Below, piece by piece: positions 22,890-31,631 of a stretch of DNA of 64,000 bases; within the stretch, counting starts at the first letter, position 1, and each line of letters begins with the position of its first letter. This stretch comes from Coix lacryma-jobi var. lacryma-jobi (taxonomy: Eukaryota; Streptophyta; Magnoliopsida; Poales; Poaceae): the NCBI GenBank assembly GCA_009763385.1, contig CM019824.1, forward strand, positions 145,645,705-145,709,704, in the 5' to 3' direction. The notes under the pieces are model-generated. The model was not told the DNA's origin. It made no database searches and worked only from the letters and a program-made list of their open reading frames with translations. A program made the position numbers and the translations under genes.

Positions 22890-23950
22890 AAGCGCCTTCG
22901 CGCGAATGCTAACGCCCCTCGCCTAAGTGTGTGGGGGCGGGCGCGTCTTTGCTATCGGCCGAGGGGCTCGCACCGAAAGCTCCCTCGCGCGAATGCTACC
23001 GCCCCTTGCCTAAGTGAGTGGGGGCGGGCGTTTCTTTGCTATCGGCCGAGGGGCTCGCACCGAAAGCTCCTTCGCGCGAATGCTAACGCCCCTCGCCTAA
23101 GTGTGTGGGGGCGGGCGCGTCTTTGCTATCGGCCGAGGGGCTCGCACCGAAAGCTCCCTCGCGCGAATGCTACCGCCCCTTGCCTAAGTGAGTGGGGGCG
23201 GGCGTTTCTTTGCTATCGGCCGAGGGGCTCGCACCGAAAGCTCCTCCGCGCGAATGCTAACGCCCCTCGCCTAAGTGTGTGGGGGCGGGCGCGTCTTTGC
23301 TATCGGCCGAGGGGATCGCACCGAAAGCTCCCTCGCGCGATTGCTAACGCCCCTCGCCTAAGTGTGTGGGGGCGGGCGCGTCTTTGCTATCGGCCGAGGG
23401 GCTCGCACCGAAAGCTCCCTCGCGCGAATGCTACCGCCTCTTGCCTAATTGAGTGGGGGCGGGCGCTTCTTTGCTATCGGCCGAGGGGCTCGCACCGAAA
23501 GCTCCCTCGCGCGAATGCTACCGCCCCTTGCCTAAGTGAGTGGGGGCGGGCGCTTCTTTGCTATCGGCCGAGGGGCTCGCACCGAAAGCTCCCTCGCACG
23601 AATGCTACCGCCCCTTGCCTAAGTGAGTGGGGGCGGGCGCTTCTTTGCTATCGGCCGAGGGGCTCGCACCAAAACCTCCCTCGCACGAATGCTACCGCCC
23701 CTCGCCTAAGTAAGTGGGGGCGGGCGTTTCTTTGCTATCGGCCGAGGGGCTCTCACCGAAAGCTCCCTCGCACGAATGCTACCGCCCCTCGCCTAAGTAA
23801 GTGGGGGCGGGCACTCCTTTGCTATCGGCCAAGGGGCTCGCATCAAAACCTACCTCGCGCGAATGCTACCGCCCCTCACCTAAGTAAGTGGGGGCGGGCG
23901 CGTCATTGCTATCGGCCGAGGGACTCGCAACGAAAGCTCCATCGCGCGAA
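22890..23950 (+). repeat. tandem array of 87-base units in the element A 3' region
   Basis: Twelve consecutive units of 87 bases (29 codons), each with GTGGGGGCGGGCG, TTTGCTATCGGCCGAGGGG, CTCGCACCGAAAGCTCC and CGCGCGAATGCTA. Early units alternate between two subtypes (A-B-A-B), suggesting a higher-order 174-base step. Because the unit is a multiple of three, a 366-codon frame (22929-24029) stays open by chance; I do not call it a gene. Confidence 0.9.
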
Positions 23951-24154
23951 TACGCCGAGAGGCCCGCACCAAAAAGCACTATCGCGCAAACTAGCAAACC
24001 GACAACAGCTAAATCATTCGACCGATTAACTTCAACCGTCAAGCGAAATAATAAAAAATCATACATTCGCAAATAACGATTAACACCGAAAGGTAGAACA
24101 CACTGCGACACTTCTCATTACACTGGGTTTAAGATAAAGGTTGTACATTACAAT

Positions 24155-24538
24155 TCAGGGCCGCGAACTATTTTCGCGGCCAAGGAAAATGCTATAGCGC
24201 CTTTCGTCCGGCGAAGGCACGGCATCTTCGGGCTCCAACTTAACGAATGTGGCACCCTCGAAGCCTGGTGGCGCGCGCGAAGCTTCACGCCTCATTCGCC
24301 TCGACTCAAGTTCGCGCGAGTCGAAGCTTTCATAAAAAGCTTGTAATCTTTCTTCCGTGCGTCTAAGTTTTTTAGCACGTTTTCTCATGTAAGCCGAAAG
24401 CGACGCCATCGGAAATCTAGAGCGATAGCTCCTCCACAAATCACCACCAACACAGATACCGCCAGATCTAATCATTAACGGGCAGATGTCGAGAACGTCC
24501 GGCGTTCCCACATCCGCGCCCTGTTCAAGATACAACAT
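24155..24538 (-). CDS. hypothetical antisense frame downstream of the antisense gene
   Basis: A 127-codon minus-strand frame with ATG at 24538, a basic region (MRKRAKKLRRTEERLQ) and an acidic tail. It lies just past the stop of the antisense gene at 24616, on the same strand, and could be a second product or 3' untranslated sequence of the same transcript. No domain recognised. Codon use with many TTC/GAA and CGA-AAG words resembles the neighbouring antisense exons. Confidence 0.3.
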   Translation of the reverse strand: MLYLEQGADVGTPDVLDICPLMIRSGGICVGGDLWRSYRSRFPMASLSAYMRKRAKKLRRTEERLQAFYESFDSRELESRRMRREASRAPPGFEGATFVKLEPEDAVPSPDERRYSIFLGRENSSRP

Positions 24539-24615
24539 CCGAATTTAAGTTCCAGAGCTTTACACGAGGTCCAAACAACAAGTTGCCAACACATTAAAAG
24601 CGGGCCCTAAGAAGG

Positions 24616-27600
24616 TCACTCGTCTACCGCTGCGTCTTGGGGGGCGTTTGCGTCGCGGGCAGCAGTAGTGGCCGAGCTTTCGGGTGCCCCGTCATTCGGC
24701 TCGGGCGGACTCGCCTCGTCTTCCGGCTCGTTTTCGCGCGCCTGCTTTGCGGAGATATACTCCGAAAACAACTGCCGGATGCGCGTTTTCTCCTCAGGAG
24801 TCTGCACAAAAAAGCGATAGCCCAGGAAATTTACTACTCAAACCACAAGGCACCGCATAAAAAAGCGATACCTCCAGCAGAAGGAAGCAAATACCTTTCC
24901 GCGACCCACGGCGGACTGCATCAGTGACATGTCGTTCCCACCCGCAAGCCAGAATTCTTCAAAAAAACTTTTGCCCAGAGCTTTCGCCGCCTCCGGAGTT
25001 CGCTAATAATAATCCACCTCTTTGACCGAAAGGTCAGCGATGTGGGAGCATCCGGCGTCGACCAGGCTGTGGCCGATCGCCTTGATACCGGTCACGGCAG
25101 CGTAGTCTCGGCCCAGAGCCATGTGGTTTTCAAGTGACTCCATTTCGGAACAAAGCCAGCGGACAAGACCGTTAGCAGTTCGCTCCGAAGGACCATCCGT
25201 TTCGACGCCAATGCTGCGAAGGCTTTCGCGGAAGCGAGTGACAGCTTCTTCAGCAGACGTCTTCAGGGCCTCGTCTTTCTCGGCCTGGGCATTTCGCAGC
25301 TGCGAAAGCTCCCGCTTGAGGTCTTCTGCTTCGCGTCTTAGCTTTTCAGCCTCCTTTTGGCTTGCTCTCCGCGAGGCGCGCTCGTCCTCGGCTTTCTTCG
25401 CCTGAACCTCCAGGTCGGTTGTAAGCTTCTTTGCCAGAATGTCGAGATCCTCCTTCTCACGCTCGATCTTGCGAACATAAAGGTCGTTTTGATTGTGTCG
25501 GCTGCGGGCGAGAATGGCAGCCTACGAATAGCATTAAATCAAACGTCGAAAGTCAGTACACTCCGAAAGACCCATACCCCAGTTGCGGAAAAGCGAACAC
25601 CAATCACGCGACAAAAAGCAATCTGAGCAACTCACGCTAGCTAAGTGAAACGACAGAGCGTCATCAAGCTTTACGCTGTCGACCTTGAGCAGGTCCCTTT
25701 CGACCTCCGGCGCAGCGAAAGCCTTGTGTGAAAACTCCACAAGCTTGCTGGCGTCATCGCTTGCGCCGGGGAGGATTCCTGCGCGGCGAAAGTCTATCCG
25801 ACACGCAAGCTGAGCTTCGGAAGCTGCACCCAAAGAACGTGCAATCCGATAAGACTCTTCTCTTGCTTCGTCAGTCTCGCCCGACGAGCTCAAGCCAGTG
25901 TAAAAACAAGGGTTCCTGTAGTCCGACGGCACTCCATCGATAATCAATCGCCCGTAGCCAAGAAGCTGACCTTCCACCATCTCCTGTGATAGACGAATGC
26001 GTCTCGGCGAAAGGTGTGACTTACCTTTATCCACAGTAGGAGCCGACACTCCCTCGGATCCGGCCCTCCTCTCGCGTGGGGCAGCCCCTCCGGTGGAGAC
26101 GCGAGTAGCAGTTTCGGCGGAGTTCCGAGCCGCGGGCTCAACGCGAGGCGCTTTCGGTCTCTTCATCGGCCGATCGGTATCCGCAAGGGCCTTTCGCGAA
26201 CCAGGTTTAGCGAAGGTCGGAAGGTCAGCCACCGACACCTCGTCGTCGAAAGCCGATGTCGAAAGGCGCGCCTGCGGTTTCGGCTGCGCCATCTCAGCAG
26301 CGAAACTGGCGCTCTGCAAAACAAAACGGCAAAACAAAGACAAGTCAAGTCAAAAAAAACCGTCATTACCATAGAAATAATAGTAAAGAATTCCATAAAA
26401 GGAAAAACGAAAACAACGGCCAAAGCAAACAAAATTAGAAAAAGGCAGAAACTAACCACCCTCGAATGATCGAAAGGATCAACATCGGGGGCCGACTCCA
26501 ATGCCCCCCCTCGGCTTGCAAGCAAAGGTTTGGCAATCAACCGCCCAATGCGAATGTCCCCGGCTTCAGCGACCTTTCGCCGGGAGATCACACCACTCCG
26601 ACCGCCACGGCGAACCATCTCTTTCCCCTTACCTTTCGAGCTTTCGGCCTCATCTTTGCTTTCGTCAACTAACGGTCTTTCGGCATATTCAACGCCCATT
26701 GCATCGAAAGCTCGGTTCAGACGCCGATTACGGCCGAGATTGCCGAGTTGAAACTCGCTCTCCTTGCGTAAGTACGGCCCACAAATCTTTCTGGTCTCCT
26801 TTTCGATATGTTTGACATATTCGCTGTCATCATGGTAATCCGCGGGCCTCTCCAGCAGCAGCGTGGGCCCCCAATACCCTTCTCTTTCAACGAAACCCTC
26901 AAACGAAGTGGCGCCGCATAGTGGATTCATGCCAATGGCCATCCACTCCTCAACCAAGTCCCGGCTAATCTGAAACCGAGCAGTGAGCGCAAAAGCATCG
27001 CCACACCGAATAGCATTCGGGTCGCTCAGAACGACGGGCGGAAGATGCCTCCCTGGATATTTCTCCAACACTGACACGAGCGGACACTTTTTTCGACCCT
27101 TGGCTTAATTCGATAGCAACGGTCTCGTCCGTACAGACACGATAGTAAAACCAATAGCGGTTCCAGTCCGGCCATTTGTTCTGATATGTAAGCGAAATTG
27201 AAACAGTCCCTCGTGTTTTCCGCGGAACGAAATTGATGCAGCCAATCTCGCTGGGCAGTTTGCTCCCGAGAAGCGGGTCGTTACCTTTCGTCGGACGGCG
27301 GTGAATGTCATAAAATCGCACGAAGACATCCGTCCGCGGGGTGCAGCCCAACATCTTCATAGAATGCGCGAAAATACTTAGTCTGGCGACTGCATTCGGC
27401 GTCAGCTAATGAAGTTGTATCTCAAACCCCAACAAAACATCCGAGACGAATTCTTCGAGGGGAAAATCAAGGCCAGCTACAAAGTAGTCAAGAAAGACAA
27501 CGGCCTCGTTCGGCCGAGGAATAGGAACCTCCTCGTCTCCAGGGACATGACAATTCGCAAGATGATCTCTCCTTAAAGGCCCTTCTTCAGCCATTGTTTG

Positions 27601-27831
27601 CAAGCGTGCAGCCGTCATTCGCGATACGCCAAGGTAAAAAGAACAATCCGTCGGGACCGAAATCAAACCGGAGTCCCCATCATTCGACACGCTCCCGCTG
27701 TGCTCTGGAACTCGTGGAGCAACCCCCGATCCGATGGACACTTCCACGCTAGGCTCGCGATGGGACGACCCGGTGGCATCGGTACTTTCGCTAGTTGAGC
27801 TCGAGGTCGACGTCGAGCTGGAAGACGCCAT
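24616..27831 (-). pseudogene. antisense gene of element A with 'putative gypsy type transposon' domain
   Basis: Minus-strand gene starting at ATG 27831 with a Ser/Thr-rich leader. The conserved Transposase_28 region (FPLEEFVSDVLLGFEIQL...CINFVPR...WPDWNRYWFYYRV) spans about 27500-27110. Likely exons: 27831-26459, 26313-25636, 25521-24895 and 24801-24616, with GT donors (GTGAGT at 25635, GTATTT at 24894) and CAG/TAG acceptors. Exon 3 is a long coiled coil (KIEREKEDLDILAKKL onward). Breaks: TAG at 27408-27406, a one-base frameshift in an A-run near 27090, and TAG at 25005-25003. Such antisense genes are known from Tat elements (Grande, RIRE2); function unknown. A minus-strand TATA box at 28149-28158 gives it its own promoter. 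Confidence 0.75.
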
Positions 27832-28453
27832 CTAGCATTGGCGCGAAAGATAAAATAAACAAACAAGGCAAGCGAAAGCTAAAAAACAAAGAAAAAACGC
27901 GAAAATAGAAGCGAAATTAAGCAACCTCAAACAACCAAATTCGCAAGACTTAAGTCTAAAGGAAACAAAGACAAGGGAAGTGACACGCGTACCACGAACT
28001 ATCGCCAGGCGAATGATGAGAATCAAACAACAAGCAGCTATCGCCAACAAGAGCGAATGGCGTCAAGCGAACAGCGAAAGGCTTCGCGAAAGAGGCGGCG
28101 AGTGAAGGGAGGCGTTCAATGATCAAGCCCCCCCAGCTGAAGCCTCAGCTTTTATATACGATAAAACTCGACACGATTTCCGAGGGAGACGAAGAGGCGC
28201 CTGGGCACAAGATTCGAAGCGTCGCAGAGGTTTTACATCATGACACACAGTTTTCGAGGAAGACGAAAAGGCGTTTGCGACGCGACTTAAAACAAAAATA
28301 TAAATAATAATAATAATAAAAAATACATACCTCTATATTCAAAAAAAAACCTCAGCTTCGGGACGAAACGAAGGTTTTTTGGGCGGGCGTAGGCGCCTAG
28401 CGAAAGGACACGGTCGAACTTCACAAGCTGCAGATTCAACCGTAAGGGGCTAT
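27832..28453 (-). other. 5' leader and promoter region of the antisense gene
   Basis: Between the antisense ATG and the 3' LTR. It contains many CGAAAG/CTTTCG words, the minus-strand TATA box, and a GATAATAATAATAAT-type low-complexity run near 28300-28320. No other gene. Confidence 0.5.
28149..28158 (-). promoter_or_regulatory. TATA box for the antisense gene of element A
   Basis: On the minus strand the sequence reads TATATAAAAG, 320 bases upstream of ATG 27831. It is outside the LTR and points opposite to the LTR promoter. Confidence 0.55.
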
Positions 28454-29261
28454 TGTTGGGGCGGCGCCCAGACCGCAGGCGCCTCCGACCCGCATTTTAC
28501 CGAAAGATGATGATGCTTTCGTGCGGAAGGGAGCATTCGCGCGAAAGCACGCATTTCGGCCTGCGGACCAAGGGGAGGCGGAGCTTTCGTGCGAAAGGAA
28601 GCATTCGCGCGGAAGCAGGCATTCGCCTCCGGTCCGCATGACCGGAGTAGGAAGGCGGAGCTTTCGTGCGAAAGGAAGCATTCGCGCGGAAGCACGCGTT
28701 TCGGCTTGCGGACCAAGGGAAGGCGGAGCTTTCGTGCGAAAGGAAGCATTCGCGCGGAAGCAGGCATTCGCCTCCGGTCCGCATGACCGGAGTAGGACGG
28801 AGTTTTCATGCGAAAGGAAGCATTCGCGCGAAAGGAGCCCAGCATTTCCGGCGAGAGTTTTCGTCATTCATGACTTTGGTTTTTCTTAGGTTTTCGCAGG
28901 TCGACGGAAGCCTGGGTCAAAGGGAGTGGGCCCACCGGCCAGGAAAAGGAGCCGGGGGATGCTGGGCCCACCAGAGGGCGAAGTTACGATGATGCCCCTC
29001 ACGCCGAAAAAGGCGGCGTACAACCATGGAGTAGTTGAGCAGGGCATCATTGTAATTGTAGCAGAGTGGTTGGAAGGGCATTCTTGTACTTTCAAATTGA
29101 TCTGGATTAATATAAAAAGCTCTCAACCTCCCAAGGGAGGGAGAGAGGAACACTGTTCACTTCAACTATTTTCCCGTTTTACCGTTCGTTTTCCGCTTTC
29201 GCTTTGGCCTTTCGTTCGTGCGACAACCCGCTGTTTCGGGATCTCGGTCCCCGAAACAACA
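28454..29261 (+). repeat. 3' LTR of element A
   Basis: Same 808-base length as the 5' LTR with about 15 substitutions and no indel noted, followed by the CCAGT duplication. Confidence 0.92.
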
Positions 29262-29404
29262 CCAGTCTTCTAGGCGGTTATCGTATCCCCTATGAGGACG
29301 TTCTCTGGTGAAATCCTTTTTCTCTCAATGGGAAACTCATATGGTGCCTCTAAGAAGAAATCAGGACCAAGAGAGCCCTCCCACACAATGGGAGGTCACT
29401 TCAT
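29262..29404 (-). pseudogene. 5' part of the GRF cargo gene cut by retrotransposon A
   Basis: Minus-strand continuation of the gene at 14485-14972; the CCAGT duplication is shared. From about 29395 it encodes VWEGSLGPDFFLEAPYEFP and then ERPHRGYDNRLEDWP, which runs straight into the zinc-finger part at 14972. An ATG at 29404 is followed by AAG and a TGA (29398-29396), so either the start is elsewhere or this copy has an early nonsense codon. A minus-strand TATA box at 29506-29513 fits as its promoter. Confidence 0.5.
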
Positions 29405-29505
29405 CGCACCCTTTCCTCTCCCACCTTTGGACGAACCTCCAGACAACTCTACTACGAACCTCGTAAGCTATGCTGAAGTTGTTGAATATGCAAGGCACCG
29501 ATAGG

Positions 29506-29513
29506 TTTATATA
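29506..29513 (-). promoter_or_regulatory. TATA box of the minus-strand GRF cargo gene
   Basis: Minus strand reads CCTATATAAACC, about 100 bases upstream of the first ATG of the GRF gene. Confidence 0.5.
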
Positions 29514-29577
29514 GGCGGAGCCCTGGTTTTGAAGTTGTGAAATATCTCTACAGCATTGTCAATGTGTAGTTATTGCA

Positions 29578-29668
29578 ACTGAAAAGGCTATTCGCTGAAA
29601 AATCTAATCACTGAAAAGCCTATATACTGAAAAGCCTATACACTGAAAAGGCTATACGCTGCATAGCA
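29578..29668 (+). repeat. short tandem repeat, 18-19 base unit
   Basis: About five copies of a CTGAAAAGCCTATA(TA/CA) unit, upstream of the GRF gene promoter within the MULE. Confidence 0.6.
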
Positions 29669-29699
29669 CTAATGAGAACAGGCCACTGCAATGAGCACA

Positions 29700-29860
29700 G
29701 TGGTGTTTTGCCGCGCCAAACCTGGAGGCGCGGCGGACGCTTTTGTCGCGCCAGTCGGCGTGGCGCGGCTAATGCTTTTGCCACGCCAGCCCGCCCGGCG
29801 TGGCAAAAGCGTTAGCCACGCCCCCAGGTTTGGCGCGGCTAAAGCTCACTGCTTTGGTTA
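29700..29860. repeat. GC-rich foldback inside the MULE
   Basis: The left half has TTTTGCCGCGCCAAACCTGG and TCGCGCCAG...GGCGCGGCTAATGC; the right half has GCGTTAGCCACGCC and CCAGGTTTGGCGCGGCTAAA in inverse order, so about 150 bases can fold on themselves. The GCCGCGCCA word is the one repeated in the MULE termini. It lies between the promoter side of the GRF gene and the 3' end of the PMD gene. Confidence 0.7.
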
Positions 29861-30080
29861 TCCATTGCCTAACGAGTGAAGTGTTTTTTCAGTTTTTCCT
29901 GTCTTTTTCTGCAAACGCAATAACAAGGAACCAAACATTGACACAATTTGAATAAACGCAAACGTAATAAGGGTCATATAGTAACAAAGTGGCTAACACT
30001 CTGCGAAGTACATAATAGGTTGTCAAACAAGTTATCTAACAAATACATCACCTATCCATATAATCTAACACTAAGCCTAG

Positions 30081-31503
30081 CTAGGTGTATACGGCTGAGG
30101 CGGCCGCCTCCAACGTTTCGGCTGCGACAGGTCCATGTTGGGCGTGAATGTGATGTCCGTACGGTCTCGTGCGCGTTGTTGCCGGCGTGGTGACCCCGGC
30201 ATTATTTGAAATAAATGTTAGCAACAACTTAAATGTAGGTCCCTGCAACATTTCAAATAAATGTATAGAGGCCAACTTAGGTACCTGCACATCCTCCTGA
30301 GTAGGTAGTGGAGCTCCGCCTAGCTGTGAGTACCCCAACTCCTGTGGTGCGCTCTCCTCTGGCCAAGGCTGCCAGCCAGGACTGGTGTAGTAGCCACTAG
30401 GGTACTGGTATCCACCTGGTACCTGCCACGCCGTGTCCTCCGCGGAGTGGTGCTCGCCACCTCTGGAAGAGGACCCTCCAGCGTAGTGCGAGCTATAGCC
30501 GAGGGTCATGTAGCCTGCACTAGCTGTTTAGGGTGCTGTGCGTTGCTGCTGCTGCTCCTCATACGGCTCCTCCTCCCCCTCCTCCTCGGCATCTTCCTAT
30601 GTAGTGGTGCCTTTTCCACACGAATCCGCAGAAGTGCCTCTCAGCCGGGCCTCAGACGACGCAGCTGCTGCTGGAACACTCTCGGACACCAAAGGGCTCG
30701 AAGGCTCGCCGGCACCCCTCGCACAGCTGTCTGTACAACTATGCTAGAACAGCGCTCCCCCAGTTGTAGCCAGCAATGTTCTCCCACGGCTGTGCGAGGA
30801 TGGGGACGAACATCCAACTGATCGTGTTTCCCGAGGAGTCAGGAAACAGGAAGGCCCCAATAAAGTGCCACAGCCACACCCTGGCAAACCTCTCGACTAC
30901 CTGTGGGTGGGCGTTGGGAGGGCACAGTGCAAAGTGCTCAGTGAGCCATGACGAGGGCACCCTTGAACTCTTCCTATTTGTTTCGGAAAAAAGTTCAAGT
31001 TAGAACATAATAGTACCAATCCTATGCAACGAAATTAGAAAACAAAGATTAGTTTACTTGTTCCTCCTGGCATCCGCGTCGTCGGGCGGCCTACGGCCAC
31101 AGAACTGCTCAACAGTGGTCATCCACATGCCGGAGTCTAGAATCCCCGTCACGGGGAGCCCGGACAGGCGTAGCCCAAAAATCTTGGCCACGTCCTGTAA
31201 CGTCACTGTCAGCTCCCCGCAGGCGAGGTGGAAGGTGTGCGTCTCGGGACGCCACCTGTCCTGCAGCGCGGTCAGGAGTGTCGGGTCAAGCTGGCACACC
31301 GCGTGGTTGGCGACACGAGCCAGCACCAAGAAGCCAGCACGCCGTAGGAAGGGTGCGTAGGGCTCGTCCCACCGCTGCCAAAGGTGGGTGCGTGGCCTAA
31401 GCAGCATCAACCGCTCCGGAGGGTCGTAGTCCGTCAGTCTGTGCGCCCGGTGCTCGTCGTCGTAGTAGGACTCAAGGAGAAGGTACGCCAGAGGGTTCGC
31501 CAT
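30081..31503 (-). pseudogene. plant mobile domain (PMD) gene carried by the MULE
   Basis: Minus-strand gene starting at ATG 31503 (MANPLAYLLLE). Exon 1 to 31054 encodes the N half of the PMD: PYAPFLRRAGFL, DRWRPETHTFHL, GELTVTLQDVAKIFGLRLSG. After an intron, a frame at about 30990-30739 encodes WLTEHFALCPP, ERFARVWLWHFIGAFLFPD and NIAGYNWGSAVLA, then a TAG (30741-30739) followed by LYRQLCE in the same frame. A Pro/Tyr/Gly-rich tail encoded at 30509-30081 probably contains the last intron. PMD proteins occur in MULEs and Ty3 elements and as host factors (MAIN, MAIL1) needed for silencing and genome stability. It follows the transposase on the same strand but in another frame. The stop suggests inactivity. 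Confidence 0.65.
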
Positions 31504-31631
31504 CCTATTTAAACAAAACATGGTAACAAGTTAGTATAGCGTCTCAATTAATAAAGCATTAAAATAAATGAAAGACATAAGCATAAAAATAACAAAACAC
31601 ATTCAAATATTAATATAACTGAAGATACAAA

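Larger units (their letters stand above)
14973..29261 (+). mobile_element. Retrotransposon A: Tat-lineage Ty3/gypsy with antisense gene
   Basis: Two 808-base LTRs (14973-15780, 28454-29261) starting TGTTGGGG and ending CGAAACAACA are flanked by a perfect CCAGT duplication (14968-14972, 29262-29266). I count about 15 differences between them, mostly transitions, so insertion is fairly recent. Order: LTR, primer binding site, gag, protease, reverse transcriptase, RNase H, integrase (to 21559), two tandem arrays, antisense gene (27831 to 24616), purine-rich AAGGGGCT (28444-28451), LTR. The long 3' region, tandem repeats and antisense gene are the hallmarks of Tat elements such as Grande and RIRE2. 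Two in-frame stops and an altered reverse transcriptase active site make it non-autonomous. Confidence 0.9.

Noticed and set aside
21870..23950. CRISPR-like regular repeats
   Set aside because: Units are contiguous, diverged and 52-87 bases long with no unique spacers, within a plant retrotransposon.
22929..24029. 366-codon open frame with a repeated 29-residue unit
   Set aside because: It follows from an 87-base (3 x 29) tandem repeat in the non-coding 3' region of element A. No domain, and translation would be opposite to the neighbouring antisense gene.
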